Part shown: in pieces, positions 48,001 through 62,000 of the stretch | Numbering within the stretch: the stretch's first letter is position 1 | Layout of the letters: the number at the start of each line of letters is the position of its first letter | Assembly: GCA_014058105.1 (NCBI GenBank) | Contig: JACGCM010002535.1 | Location: forward strand, 1,612,001-1,676,000 | Reading direction: 5' to 3' | Origin: Kingdonia uniflora | Taxonomy: Eukaryota; Streptophyta; Magnoliopsida; Ranunculales; Circaeasteraceae | Length of the DNA stretch: 64,000 nt | Notes under the pieces: generated by a model | What the model saw: the letters and a program-made list of their open reading frames with translations, nothing else | Database searches by the model: none | What the model was told of the DNA's origin: nothing | Position numbers and translations under genes: made by a program

Positions 48001-48761
48001 AAAGGCTACTACCGATGTTCCATTGTCAAAGGCGATGCCTCAGAAGAATTCTTATGATCAGATGGAAGAAGGGTCAAACTCAGTCAAAGCCCAGCAACTG
48101 GTGGCCAAACAAGGGGATGTTATTTGAGCAAAAGCCGAGTCGTTGATTCATTTGTGTACCACAAACCCAGAGTAAGCAGGGCATCGGGCAAAGTTGGTAT
48201 GGTGCCAAGTATGTATTATTATTAATAAGGGAATATTTGTTATTGATGTGGACAAACATTGTTGAATGTTCAAAGTTACTGTGACCTGTGCAGACGCATG
48301 CTTGGCTGATATCTTTTAAAATGGCACAAAAAGCATCTAGTGAGAAGTTAAAGGAGTTGGTTGACGGAGGGGAGCTCGCGAAGGGAACCATCAAGCTGTT
48401 GAACACCCGAGTTGCCAAATTAGAGTGGGAGATATTGCAGGTTCGAGCGGAGGTGCTAGAGGTGAACCTACGAGATAATCATGTATGGTTTCAAGCAGAC
48501 TTCGACCAGGAATGCAATGTGACCTTGTCTTTGAAGCAATTCATGGATGAGCTGGGCAATCACCCAAATACCCTCGAACGCTACCCTACGGAAGAGTTGA
48601 ACCCTACCGTTGATGGTATGGTAGATACAAAGATGACTGATCCGACTCATACTGATGAGGTAACCCATGTGAACGACGAGGAAGCCACGCCTGTCGGGGA
48701 GACTCCTGGGACTGCTGAAATTTATGTTTTTATGGAGAGCCAAGGTAATCTTGTTGTGTGA
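45074..48761 (+). pseudogene. Antisense gene (aORF) of Tat-like element B, decayed
   Basis: Plus-strand gene running against its element. A first exon (about 45074-45390) ends at a GTAAGT donor just before a G18 run, as in element A. An acidic exon near 46720-47200 leads into the core at 47230-47580: CQMNGNFYEM, CHLEKPRLFNLYSIGRGW and DKDLVVVKSDFEYANGE. A 72-bp GT-AG intron at 47580-47651 carries no stop and keeps the frame. The next exon (47652-48127) includes SRSLKNPCFYIDKLNNKSEE and a KGKGK basic patch. An intron (about 48171-48292) precedes a coiled-coil exon (48293-48761) ending in an acidic tail. Single stops near 47396 and 47819 disable it. This is the best preserved of the three copies here. 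Function is unknown. Confidence 0.65.
45398..45415 (+). repeat. G18 homopolymer
   Basis: A run of about 18 G just after the donor-like GTAAGT of the antisense-gene first exon. The equivalent site in element A has only a G5 run. Confidence 0.9.
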
Positions 48762-48899
48762 GCTTTGTGAGGGTAAAAGTTATTTGATCTGGAAATTATG
48801 TATGATATTTGCAAGAAACTTTTTGTTGTTTGGTGATGGTTGTGTAAACAATGCTCTGTTATTTTATTTAAATTTGTTGGTGTATGTTGATATGTTGTC

Positions 48900-48904
48900 T
48901 GATC
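48900..48904. repeat. Target-site duplication TGATC of element C (partner at 63030-63034)
   Basis: TGATC directly precedes the 5' LTR start at 48905 and directly follows the 3' LTR end at 63029. Confidence 0.9.
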
Positions 48905-49521
48905 TATAGGGGCCTATCCCTCGATCTTACATAAATCGAGTTGTCTCCAGATCGAATTACTTTTATATCAGACTCACGCATTCTCTACATGACTTCAACA
49001 GTCAACATTGCCACCTACTCAACAAACTAATGGAAAACGTGGGTCGAGCTCAAATAAAAATGCCGAAATAAGTCAAAGCCACCTGTTTCTCACGAACTCA
49101 GCATTTAATCAGCCAACCGCCACTAACCACATTGTTCAGAGAACGTACTTCAGCACGATAAAAAACTGCAGAGAAGGCCTATATAAAGAAAAAGTTCCAG
49201 AAGAGATAAAAACCAAAAAAATAGATGAGAAACTACCAATAAAACTACATTTTCTAGATTCTCAAAACTTTAAATTTCTTATTCACAAGATCTAGCATTT
49301 CAAAGTCAAGAGATTACTTGTAATAAGATATCAGCCTCAAGCAATAAAAGTTACTATTACAAAAACCCTCAGCTCGAGGTTGTGTTTTTTTACCTATTCA
49401 AAGGTTTTCCACGCTAAGCCACCTTTGTCATTTCTTGCTTTCTTTTATATTTTTGTCATGGGTACATTGGTATAAGAGCGAATTCCAAGCCATTTTGATC
49501 TTACAGAATTATGCCATTATA
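48905..49521 (+). repeat. 5' LTR of element C
   Basis: 617 bp from TATAGGGGCC to ATGCCATTATA, aligned along its length with 62433-63029. The first base pair is TA where TG is usual, in both copies. A TATATAAAG box near 49181 may be the promoter. Confidence 0.9.
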
Positions 49522-49522
49522 T

Positions 49523-49541
49523 TTGGCGCCGTCTGTGGGAA
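49523..49541 (+). other. Primer-binding-site region of element C
   Basis: TTTGGCGCCGTCTGTGGGA follows the 5' LTR. This block is typical just inside the LTR of plant Tat-type gypsy elements. The exact tRNA is not decided here. Confidence 0.6.
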
Positions 49542-49598
49542 GGAAATCATTTCCACGATATCCTAAGGCATTCATTCACTCTACTGCAAATTTCAATC

Positions 49599-51152
49599 AT
49601 GGTCACTTCCAGACGAGCCGAAACAACTTACAGAGCAATGGGGGAATCTCAACACTGAGATAGAGAAATGTAACGAGCTCGAATGTCAATTAACTCTTGC
49701 CGAGACCTCTATGAGGGGAAACTCAGCGCCAAATGGCTAGCTTGTTTGACAGCGCTCAAATGACATGAAGATCAAATGACAACAATGCAGACTGCTTTGC
49801 CAGCTCTACAGAAAACTTAGTAGAGACCTCCAACAAAATATCGCGATCAATTGCCAGAAGCCTCTCAGGTTTTGCGCGGGAAAGATTGGGACCTCGAGGA
49901 GCCACCATCAAAGCTATTCCCAAAAATATTCATAATGAACCTCAGCCTTCCATTCATTTGGGTGGTAAAGTTCAGCTTGAGATCAGCCGAGGTCACCAAT
50001 TTTCCATACGTTAAGAGGAAAACCAACGACCCTCCACCTCGAGTTCCAGTACGAGATCATTTGAGTGAAGGTATCTGTACTCATAATCCGTAACCTCCTC
50101 ATCAAGTCACTCAACCAACACGTCACTATGTCACACAAGAGCATATGGATTAGGGAATTAAAGATTTGATCAAAGCACAAGTTTTGGGCACTACCAACAA
50201 CCTTACCAAATTACAAGGAAGTCCAATTACCAAAAGATTTTCATACTCTGAAAAATTCACAAATACCATGGCACCGATCCAAAGGAGCACATTCAACAAT
50301 GCCGTGATTCATTGGGTTTGTAGTCCAACCTTAACCATATCATCTAACATTTGGTTGCCACAAGTCTGCATGAGGAACCACACTGATAGTTCCACTCTCT
50401 ACCTGAAGAATCCATATACACATTCGACCAACTATAAAAAAATTCATCAAGACGTATGCTCATAACAGAGACAAAGAAGAGAATTTATATTCTCTTATCG
50501 GTTACAAACAACCATACGGAGAGTAGCTCGGGCTTTTGTAAAGAATTTTTTGGAGCTCGCGCGAAAAGTAGACAATCTCGATCAGAAAATAGTTGTTACT
50601 GCTTTCACCAACGCACTCCTGCTCGACTGCAAAGCAAAAGAGCACCTCTTCCTCAACAAACCTGCGACCTTAGAAGATATGATCACCAAGGTCAATAGTT
50701 ACGCCGACCAGGAAAGAATGATGTTTGAAAGACATAAATCCACTATATCTGTCCTTACCATAAAATGTCCATCTACAGTTTGAAGCATGAAACCAAAGGA
50801 GGATCAGGATGACCAAAAGTGTGCCAAGGGAAATACTGGCAACCCTCAGAAAGGCAGTTTACAAATCAAACTAGTCCTCCCAAAGCTGAATGATCGAATC
50901 TCCACAATTTTTCCAATCCTCTCAAAAGATAAGCTCTACCGTCTCTCTCAACCATTGGAACCAATTGAGAACTGGCCGTACTGCATGCTTCATATGGTAA
51001 ACCATCATTCTACTGACAATTGTTATGCTTTAAAGAGGTTGCTCGAATATATTTTCAAGGAGGGACGGATGTTCGAATATATTGTTAACCTGGAATCATC
51101 CAAGGATGGAAGCTATAAGAAGCAGCTTGAAGTTGTCCAAGTTGAAGATTAA
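49599..51152 (+). pseudogene. Element C gag, broken
   Basis: A candidate start is ATG 49599 (MVTSRRAETTYRAMGESQH), closed soon after by a stop. The conserved gag part appears at 50530-50780, with VARAFVKNFLELARKVDNLD and ALLLDCKAKEHLFLNKPATL, which matches the second half of Tat gag proteins (nucleocapsid-proximal core). A basic tail follows to 51152 with HSTDNCYALKRLLE, a C/H-containing region in place of a standard zinc knuckle. Several frames must be joined, so the copy is inactive. Confidence 0.7.
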
Positions 51153-51383
51153 GCTGAGGAGAAACATCTCTACCATATGCACCGCAGAAACATGATCAAA
51201 ATCAATCAGATCACCAACATTAACAGATTCAAGCGCTTGAAACTATCCGAATGTTGTGATCTCACACCTTAAGATAAAGAAACAAATCTTCTGCCTGAGT
51301 CTAGCAATCACCGGCTTGGGATCTCATTCGAAGATTACGATACTAGCCATGTCAAGTTTCCACATCATGATGTATTAGTCATA

Positions 51384-54300
51384 ATGCTCAAGATGAAGAA
51401 GTTTGTCATGCACACAATGATGATCTATATTGGTAGCGGTATTAAGATTCTCTTTCAGAGCACTATCGACCAAAAGGAATTGGCCAATCAAGTAATTCAT
51501 AGCGATACCAATATCAATAAATTCAATGGTTCTAAAGAAGAGCAAGTAGGCAAGATAATTTTACCTATTACCGTAGGACCAGCCACAATCGACGTCATCT
51601 TCTATGTGATCAACGTTGAATCTCATTATCTCGGAATTATGGGCCATTGCAAGATTCATAACATGGAAGTAATCGCTTTCACCTATCATAAAGTACTCCG
51701 CTTCAAATACAATGATGGTATCTATGAAATTAAGGGTAGTCAAAAGCTATCTCGAGCTTCCAAAAATACTATCTCATCTATTCAAGATACCTTAGACATA
51801 TATGCTGCATATCAATTACCGAAAGTTGATCAGCCTGATGAACAGCCTTCCACGGAGGAACCCACCTAATACATTAACATTGATGGACCTAGCAGAGGTA
51901 CTTTCATCGGTACTAAACTGGTTTAGTATAAAAAAGACTCTCTCATTCAGTTCCTGCAACTAAATCGAGATGTTTTGGCACGGTCTTTTGAAGAGTTTCC
52001 TGGGGTTGATTCGGCCAAGGCATGTCACAAATTATCCATCAACATTAGCGCCACGGCTGTCAAGAAAAAATAACGACGACTATCACCACGACTTCGAGAT
52101 GACGTTAACATTGTGATGAAGAAATTGATTAAAGTGAGATTCATTCTAGAAGCCAAATATCCAGATTGGATATCCAATATCGTCGCTATCCCAAAGAAGA
52201 ATGGAAAAGTCCAAGTTTGTGTAGATTTCACTGATTTAAACACCAAAGGATAGTTTCCCTCTTCCCAGCATTCACCAAATCCTTGATTCCATAGTAGGTC
52301 ATGAACTCAATCTATGATGGACGTTGCTTCTGGATACAATCAGATTCCACTATTGGAAGAAGATTAAGAAAAGACAACTTTCATCGTTGAAAGAGGAATT
52401 TACTGCTACAAGTCATGCCCTTCGGATTCAAAAATACAGGTGTAACTTATCAACGGTTGATGACTACTATGTTAAAAAGCACATCTTGGGAAAGACGTGG
52501 AAGTCTACATTGACGATCTCTTGTGCAAGGGCATACAGTCTACCAACCACATTTTTAGATCTCAACACAATATTCAACTTTCTTTGATCTTACAGGACGC
52601 ATCTCAATCCACTTCAACAGAATGAAAGGAATTGAGGCTGATCTAGATCAGATTCAGGCTCTCCTCAACATGTCATCTCCAAAAACGATGATAGACGTTC
52701 TAAAACTTGCCGATAAGATTGCCGCTATTAACCGATTCATTTTGAAATATTCAGACCGTTGTCATTGGATATTCCCATTACTCTATGGTTAAACCAAACG
52801 AGGAAAATTTTAGCAAAATGCAGAGGTACAATGGACATCAGAATGCGAAATAGCTTTTCAGGATCTCAAAACCTATTTGGGGAAGTCTCCCATCATGAGT
52901 ACCCCAATAGATAATGAGAAACTAATTATCTACTTAGCAGTTACAGATACTTCACCCAGCTCGATTCTTATTCGACTTGAAAGGAAAATTGCAAAACCCG
53001 TCTACTTCATCAGCAAAACCAGCGGAAACGAGGTACTCTAAAATCAAAAAACTTCATCTCACTCTTGTTTATACTCTACAAAAACTCAAGCACTACTTAC
53101 AAGCTCATTCAGTCAAAATCATGATGAACTACCTACATCAGGAAGTTATGTCCAAAAAAGAAAAATCCAGGAGAGCACAATAATGGTCAGTCAGTTTGGG
53201 AGAACATGATATCACGTTCGTACAACATCATTTCGAGAAAGGTCAGGCCATTGCCGATTTTCTCTTGGATTTTCCAGTGGAAGATCCCGTGTGGTAAGAG
53301 CACGATACTGACCTTGCAGAAGAAATTACAGAAGATCCACCTCCCAAAGCATTTTAAGAGCCAACTGAATAGATTATAAGTAAAGGGTGGCAACTTCTTA
53401 TAGATAGATCAGCAGACTCCGCTGGGTCAAGAATTGGGATCGTATTGATTGCCCCTTCCAATGAAAAAATGGAAAAATCAATCCTCTTAGATTTTGAGGC
53501 CTCAAACAATGCCACTGAATACGAAGCATTCATTCACGGACTCGACCTTGCTCTTGAGCTTGGCATCCCTGAACTCTCAGTCTACAAAGATTCACTACTC
53601 ATCGTCCACCATTACTCTAAGAAATACAAGATGAATGACAAGATGATCGAATACGAAACCCTCATTGTAGATAGGATTAGAAAGTTCGTGCAAGCAACTC
53701 TCGATTATCATCCTCGAGGCGAAAACAGACACGCCGATTCTTTGGCATATCAAGCCAGGGTCTTGGGAACAGAAGCTTAATATCTCCAGATCGAAGTAAT
53801 TTTATCCCCCTGTATTAATCACATTTTTATATGCATGATCAACATTGGGGGAGATTAAGGGGAAGACGATGATTGACAAAAGCCATTCTTAGCCTATCTT
53901 GGTATCGACAACAAATGCAAAGGACCACTTTAAGCAGATCCGAAGGAGCGCCGATAGCTGATAGATAACTCAAAGAACTATACAAATTAAAATGGTGCTT
54001 TATACCGTCGTTCAGTCACAGGGCCTTACCTGAAGTGCCTCTCTAAACAGAAAGTGGACAAGATGTTCTGCGATTTACATGAATGGACTTGTGGCTCCCA
54101 TATCGCATGTCGATCACTACCAGACAGAGCCATTACGCAAGGAATATTCTGGCCTGGCATACGTAAGCAAGCACAAGAGTACTCACGCAAATGTAATACA
54201 TGTTAATGACATAGAAAAATGATACGCACCCCTGCGCTCGAACTCCATGTAACCAAGGTATTTTGGCCATTCAAAAGATGGGCACTCGATCTTGTCGGTG

Positions 54301-54970
54301 AAATCTCCAATTCTCCAAGTAACTGCCGAAGCCTACTCGTAGCTACCGATTATTTTACAAAATGGGTAAAAATACTCCACTCTGTCAAACTTGAGAAGAA
54401 AAGGTTATCTTTTTTATCTGGGAATACATCATCACTCGATTTGGGTACCTCTACCTAAATTGCATCGATAACGGGCCCCAATCTGTTGGAAAAAAAGTCA
54501 TAGCTTTCCTCAATTAACACAATATCATCCACTCACCATCCAAACCATACTACCCTCAAGGCAATGGCCAAGCCGAAATCACCAACAAAAACATCGTGGA
54601 TGGACTTAAGAAAAGGCTTTACTCGCAGAAAAAAGGGAAGTCGGTTTGAGAATTTCCTTATGAATTATGAGCATATCGTACCACTCTACGTTAATCAACT
54701 GGCTGTACTTCATTCCTCCTTGCCTATGGCACCGAGGCCGTCATTCCCTCCGAATATCACCATCCAATAAAAAATTACGACATAACTGACAAGGAAAATG
54801 TGTTCGAATTAGTCTGCAACCACAATTGGATCGTTAAAACTAAGGAACGCGACATCGCTAACCTAGGTCAATATCACCATGTACTAGCCAGTTCATACAA
54901 TAGATGAGTCAGAACCCATACCTTCTAAATCGATGATCTCATCCTCAGAGAAATACTTCAACACCGCAAA
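51384..54970 (+). pseudogene. Element C pol: protease, RT, RNase H, second RNase H, integrase, broken
   Basis: 51384-51869 is protease-like. GSGIKILF stands where DGGSS(V/A)DILF is usual, so the catalytic Asp is not evident; then KIILPITVGPATIDVIFYV. Reverse transcriptase follows from about 51990, with WISNIVAIPKKNGKVQVCVD, MDVASGYNQIPLLEE and an intact VYIDDLL box near 52510. A first RNase H is damaged (KPVYFISKTSGNEVL, about 52990). 53445-53780 is a second, archaeal-type RNase H: NNATEYEAFIHGLDLALELG and HADSLAYQARVLG. Integrase spans 53990-54900 with a zinc-finger remnant (EYSRKCNTC) and the core PFKRWALDLVGE plus VATDYFTKWVK. The dual RNase H arrangement is characteristic of Tat. Stops occur throughout. 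Confidence 0.85.
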
Positions 54971-55272
54971 GAACCTCATGCTAGGAAACTAGCAGACAAT
55001 TAGGAGGATCCATTCCTTATTACAGGTCTCTCAGGCCTGGGATTATATTACCTCATGACAGAAGAGGGAGTTCATATTTGAAATCCTTGGAACGCTAGGG
55101 GACTGAAATGGTACTATCATTAAATCCCTCACTACTCCAATTTTATTACACGCCTTTTTCATTCTAAGAGTAAGATTTTCATCTCCGTCCAATGTACATC
55201 ATTATCTATTCAATGAAATTTACAAGTTTTTCTCCTACACATCTCTCTACTTCGCAGACAATACATGGGTTA

Positions 55273-55930
55273 AAGCATAGATCATACTAGTTTTAATCGA
55301 CCTCTATAATAGTTAAATCAAGGATAACACTTGGTTTGGCTGACTCTACTAAATCTCTATGATTAAAACTAAGGTAATACTTGTTTGATATCAAAGACTC
55401 TACCAGACATAAGATAAAGCAAAGGTAAAACTAGCTTTCATCTACCTCAATATGGCTACAGTATAATACTAGTTAGATCAAGGATAAATCTTGGTTTGGC
55501 TGACTCTACTAAATCTCTTCGATTAAAATAAAGGTAATACTAGTTTTCAATCAAACACTTTACCAGACATAAGAAAAAGTAAAAGTAAAACTAGCTTTCT
55601 TCTGCCTGAATATGGCTGCGACATCATACCAGTTAGATCAAGGATAACACTTGGTCTGGTTGACTCAATTAAATTTTTGGGATTAAAACGATTAAAATAC
55701 AAGTTTTCAATCAAAGACTCTTCCAGGCGTAAGATAAAGCAAAGGTAAAACTGGTTTTCATCTACCTCAATATGGCTCTGACATCATACCAATTAAATCA
55801 AGGATAGCACTTGGTTTGGCTGACTCTACTAAATCTCTATGATTAAAATGAAGGTAATACTAGTTTTCAATCAAAGATTCTACCAAATGTAAGATAAGGG
55901 AAAGGTAAAACAAGCTTTTTATCTCTCAAC
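55273..55930 (+). repeat. 160-bp tandem repeat, about four copies, in element C
   Basis: ATCAAGGATA recurs at 55317, 55477, 55637 and 55797, exactly 160 bp apart. Each unit contains CTTGGTTTGGCTGACTCTAC and AAAGGTAAAAC(T/A)(A/G)G. It lies between the end of integrase and the antisense gene. Confidence 0.95.
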
Positions 55931-56089
55931 ATGTCTACAACAACTACTTTTTATTTTAGGTTACATATATAACCTCTACAATAGATTTTTTTCTACTGTT
56001 AGGATGTCAGCTACACTTACCGCTGCAACAGGAGGTCAATTAACCATAAATTCTTTAGCTCGAGCAGTCACAACAATCCTGCCCTGGTC

Positions 56090-59000
56090 TATCAATTCAG
56101 TATATCGAGGGCCTAAATCTGTTTCCATGGATTGCGTACAATTTCCTCGATCTATATCAGCTCTATAAATACATCTCTTCTTCGACAAACTTTTGAACAA
56201 GGTATCTCTTTCAAACTCAAGCCTTTTTACCTCCCCTATAAATTAGGCAATCGCCGCCCTTAACAATTCTAAGTGTATTGTATGAGGTATAACTGCCTTA
56301 GAAAAATCTCCTTCCCTCTGATAGCCCGCTCTAACCCTTGATCCATGGAAAGAGTAGCATCCATCTTACTTTTGTACTCCCTTAACCGCTCAACACCTTT
56401 CCACATAGGACCTTAAATTCGAGCTACATCCCCCTCCAGCTCTTTTATTCAAGCTGAATGGCTGATTACATCACCTTGAACAAGGGAAACCATTGCATCA
56501 TTTTTATTCTTCCTCGAACGCTCTCCAACCTTGGCATTTCAGGCACGCAAATTGGCCTATGCAAATTTGGTCTTCAATTGCACCACTCCTTCATTCAACC
56601 CATCATACTTACGTTATACCGTCCGAAAATTTTTATCTTTTGCAGGTAAAACTGTATACAATTGTTCAACTTCAGACACAGATAAATCATCTCGAGCTCT
56701 CTCCAGCTCACTATCTTTATCAACCATTTTCTTCTTTAATCATTCCAGTTCGCTCCTGCTATTCGCCAGATCAGATCGAATTTACTCCTGATTATTTGTT
56801 TTTCTGATCACTTCGTCCATCAAACTGGCCACAGAACGATTTAACCCTTCCTCTGATATTTCTAGCTCTTGTATACGGTATCGAGCAATGTCAGCCTCCC
56901 TACTCTTTGCAATTGATGCATCATTTCGGCTTATGAGCTGCGCTGCATGTTCTTTTAACTCCGCAAGTTCTTTTTTCCAGTTATTAATTTTGACATCCTT
57001 TTCCTCGATCTTCCGAGCGAGGTCGATAGCAGTTTGGGTCACCTTAATAAACTTGAAGTACAACTTTACATGTTGATCTTCTCTGTCTTCATTCGCCTTA
57101 CTCAATCTGTCAATCTCCTCTGTAAATTCTTGATTACATTGCCGTGCATCATCTTCCCGCAAGCGAGCTGACTCCAATTCGACCTACACATTATAGATAC
57201 AATATATCATTTTCGATTCAGAACATTCATTCACACATATATCTTATTTCTAACAGGATATCTATTTTTTTACATCTACTATGTAAAACTACTTCTAACT
57301 TAAGGTCAAAGCACAATCTCAAATGGATGCTCCAAAACGTATACTTCCAAGTCTAGGGTACACATTCTCTATATTTTAATTTGTAAATACTTTGGTATTT
57401 CATGTGCACCATTTTTGTGCCATTGCCCCTAAACCGATTACTGGTTTTTGGTCTGTCTCTACACTCAATTTATTACTTGGTAACTCTATACTAATGAAGC
57501 ATAAAAGTCAAATTTGTTTCGCTGTATTCTAACCAGTAGCTTCACTTGCGAAGATAGCAGGGACGCAAAGGTCTCTCTCTCCTTAGCAAGCTTAGTCTCT
57601 AAATATTTTATTTTGAGGAGCATTTCTTTAATTTCCTACAACAAGGTTTACAAAAAAGAACTTAGCCTACAGAATTCTATCCAACTCACAATATCTCATC
57701 AGTTTACAATATTCCCATATATTCATACAATCACCAAATTATCATTCTTCTTTACCTTCTCATCTTTCCTATCTGGGCACTCATTGTCATCCCCTTGGTT
57801 GTCTAGCACCGCTTGGGGAGAAACACCATCCAGCCCATTCACAACCCCAACAGGAACATCATCAATCTCTTCATCTTCCTCCTTTTCAACATAAGTATTC
57901 GCCATAATGGCATCCACCTCATCTTCAGAGTACCCCTTTGATATAAAGTGGTGCCCGAGTCTGTCACACTCAGTTGCCACCTCTTCCAAGTTCACTCTCG
58001 CTTCCGCATGTAGATTGTTGATCTCTACCACTTACAAAGCCTTTAGGGCCTCCATCCGCTTTCCCTCCTTGAGTAAATCAGCTTTCAATCAAGCTACTTT
58101 CTTCTCAAACTTGACTTTCACTTTCTTCAACTCAACTTTCTCATCCTCGACCCCAAGGCATATCCCCCTCATCAGGCGAGCAGCCTAAAAAACAAACAAA
58201 ATTGACCTTATTGATTAGCTTCAAGCACAATACAAAATTTATCACATATTCAAGCATATGAACCTACCATTTGGCTCATCTCTTCCTCCCCATGGAAAGC
58301 TACCAACCTAGCTTTTTCCTCCACCTCTTTCAAATCCTCCACTACAACAGGTCAATCTTCTACGATCTTCATCCCTAACATTTTAGAAGGTTCAACCCTT
58401 CTCTTCTTCGCCTTTCATGCGACCTCACCACTTCCCATGGTTCCAGAGGTCGAAGGACGCTTCGGCATTTGCTTCTTGGGAAATGTTCGAGCTAGTTTGC
58501 TCAACATAGTTGACTCCGATAGCCCCGTGTAGTCCACTATAAGGGGTTTGGGCAAGTTCCCTTGCCTTTCCCCATCAGTTCCCTTCTTCTTGTTGGCATC
58601 AGCGCCCGTCATTAGCCTCGTCGACTTGGACTTTTGAACTTTTTTGGCCCGGCTACTAACATGTTTCTTCCTTCTAAGGCCGAGTTCTTCCAATACAACC
58701 TTGAGCTCTGTCTCTTCTTGAGCAACTATATCCAACAAAGACTCTTTCCTCTTTACCAGAAATTTAGGACCTATCATTCACAACACATTATCATCAGCAG
58801 AGCAGTGTATAATTTCAACATATCAATCTCATACATTATACATTGTTATACTTACTTTATTTTATAGTTCTAAATAGAAGTTCCATGGGTTCTTCGCCAT
58901 CTTTCTGAAGGCAATCACCCTTCACCCATGTCACATTATCACTCCATGGTTGACCTACCAAGTTCAGATCGAAGAAACGAGGCCGAATCGAGCTCGCACA

Positions 59001-62000
59001 TAAATATGCCTCTCCACTTGCAGAATAATTGTTTACCCCATAAAACTATAAAACATCCTCAGGGGATATCCTCCTCATTCGCCTATCCCATCCCACCATT
59101 TATTTAGAAATTCATAAACACTTATCACTTCCCATATGATCAAGTACAATTGAACAGGACATGCCGCGATGATGTTCATAATCCTTTTCGCCAGATTACT
59201 AAGGGGAAGACTCAACCTATACTCCAGCTAAAATAGATAATACAAAAAAACCCTCTGAAAGTTTACTCTGAATACTTCCATCGAAGTACTCTAAAGATAT
59301 CGATTCACTTATACCCCTAAACTATTGGCAGGCATGTTATACACATTTACCCCATCTACCTCCTATAGAAGCCTTGGCTTTGTGAAACTCTTTGAATACA
59401 TAAGAACGAGGAGGATAAGTTACAATCTTCCAGGAAAATCTAGAAATTGATCAACACCTACTTCTTCCTTACTATCAGACATTTCAATCATGGACTAAGA
59501 CGATCGACCAGAGGTTGATGCCTCATTAACATGTGAACTCACCATATCCACTGCAGATCTATAAACGAGGGTTTTATTCTGCACAAACTCTTTTCACGAT
59601 CGACCTACATACAGGTCTAGGAATCAATCATTATCTTTTACATATACATCATTTGTATACAAATATCTTTCATATATCATATATTAAACAGGTTTTCATA
59701 GATTACTATAAATAGTAAGTTTTTAGATTTGCCTAAACATAGAATATGATCTTCAAAAAGCATATACATACATCAAAAAAAATTTCCTAACCTTCTATGT
59801 CGGAATGTGAATCCGAAGTAGCACCAAATCCATCCCTCAGAACGCTACTGTATAACCACCTTCGTGACTCAGTCTTCACAACTCTTTCACGCTTTGACTG
59901 TTGTTCACTTTCGATTAAATCCTCACGAGATTCTCTATTGTCTTTGTTTTTCTTCTTCTGCCCTCTCTTACTACTCTTCAAGTTTTTAGAAGTTGAGAAA
60001 CGTTTGAATGACAAAGATAAAGTTGTATTTATATTTTCTCCCTTTAACTATAGGTAGTTATTGAGCCTCGTACGAGCCATCTAGGGTTTTAGAACCGTGG
60101 CATCCCTTCCACTATTAATGTCAGACGTCTTGTACCTTTTTGGCAAAAATGCTTTCTCATAATTGCCTTTTACCTTATATTTTAATCTATATTTATCTCT
60201 CTTTTCCAAATCTCCCTCTGACTTTACCACACTCATGATAACTTACGCTTACATGTAATCGGGATTTCACAGCTTTTATACAAGGGAAAAGATCAGAAAC
60301 TCCCTATTTTTTCTATTTCTTCTTCTTCTTCTTCATATAAAAGTACTGACGTCATTTCCAAAGTTCTTAAAATTTCAAAACTTATCAAATTATTTTTTTA
60401 CAACAGTCATAAACAGCATTCGCAACAATAGAGGATCTATTCTCAAGTTTTATTCTCATTCCATTTTCTTTCAAATTATTCAAACTAAAATAATTACATA
60501 CATTCATATCACCCCTATTTACATTCATTTTATTCACCTCATATATAATTACATCTAAAATAGCCTTGATTCCTTGGGGAACCACATCCAATCTGATATC
60601 CTCTGTAATCCTCACGTTTTCTAATTTGATCTCCTCTACGGCAAGCGATCTCACTGCATCGGTTCATACTGCAAGATCCACCATCATTTCTCGAAACATC
60701 TCTTCATAGGAATGATGTTCATACTCGCGTTCTCTCCCAATCCCATCTAAACTTTCAAGTTGAACCTCCCTCACTAGCAACTCAGTATCATAATCCAACA
60801 GTCCAAAAATTTACTCCACACTTTAGCTATCTTTATCGCCCACCGTCCCTCAGTGGCATAACAAATTCTCTCAGATCGAGTCCACACCATTCTTATTTTC
60901 TTCCTCTATTTAGAATTCATTCCACCCTTATTTATACATTTTCACTACCAATTCCTCATAGCTCAAGATTTTATCCTATTATCTCTTAACAGAAAACCTA
61001 TTATCTTGAAAAAAGTTTTTTGAACATATTTCTCCCTATCGACCTCAGTCACTTCACCCTATTCCAAATCGAGCTTATTATATCCAAATCTAGTAGTCCA
61101 GAATGACTTCTATGAGGTCGATCCTTCATTTTAAAATTTTGACAATTTTATCTCCCTCCTATTTCCAGCCCCCAGGTTAAACATCATATTTTACACTTGA
61201 CATGTATTTTAAAATTACACAAATTTTTAACAGCTCGATTATTACAAAAAGTGTACTTTCTAATCTCATACATTTCATTTCATCCAATATTTAAAAGTTT
61301 TTGGATCATACAACTCGATTTCAATAGTTAATATATTATATATCAACAAAGCGTTTGAATAGAAAATTTTATTCATCTTGAATCAAATTATAGGTACTTT
61401 ACAGATAACATATCTTTTAGGTACTTTACAGCTAACAAGTCTTTTAGGCACTCTAACACGTTAAATCCTTCTGTTTGTTCTACTTCAGTGATGTTTCACT
61501 CTGATGCAAAGCAAACATTGGAAACAATGAATATCCTCCCTCCCATGAATTTTATCGAAGTCTAGTCAAACTTCAAATGGAAACTATAAAAGCAGAAGAC
61601 TCATTATTTGAACCAACTCTTTAAACTCAAGGTCTACTTAGCGCGAAGGAACGATGGAAATGTAGATGTAGACTTCCATTCTCTGTCTTCCTCCTCCACT
61701 GTCATTGTTGCCTTTCTTATAACCACCACCCTCGCAGAGATGGCAGTGATGAAGTGGGCCCGGCCTTAGAATCCATTCAAGCACAAGACATTAGCGTAAT
61801 TACCCCATAATTATGCTTATCTTTGCATCTGTCTCCCCAACCTTGTCTTCTGCAAGAATACGGAGACAAACCCAACGTTGCTCACCTATTAAGACAATGT
61901 GGTAAAACCTCTATCTAAATTAAAAATCCTCCTCATCTTCAGCCGCTTCATTTTCTGATATTCTTTGATACGTCGGAGGAACAGGAACAGGAGTAGGCGT

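Noticed and set aside
47423..48127. Possible host gene on the plus strand (two open frames of 132 and 83 codons)
   Set aside because: They align with the reversed 1-1060 region and the 58400-59300 region, and so belong to the antisense gene of a repeated element.
56493..57076. Overlapping plus-strand frames opposite the coiled-coil exon of element C
   Set aside because: Shadows of the minus-strand antisense gene, which has the coherent coiled-coil reading.
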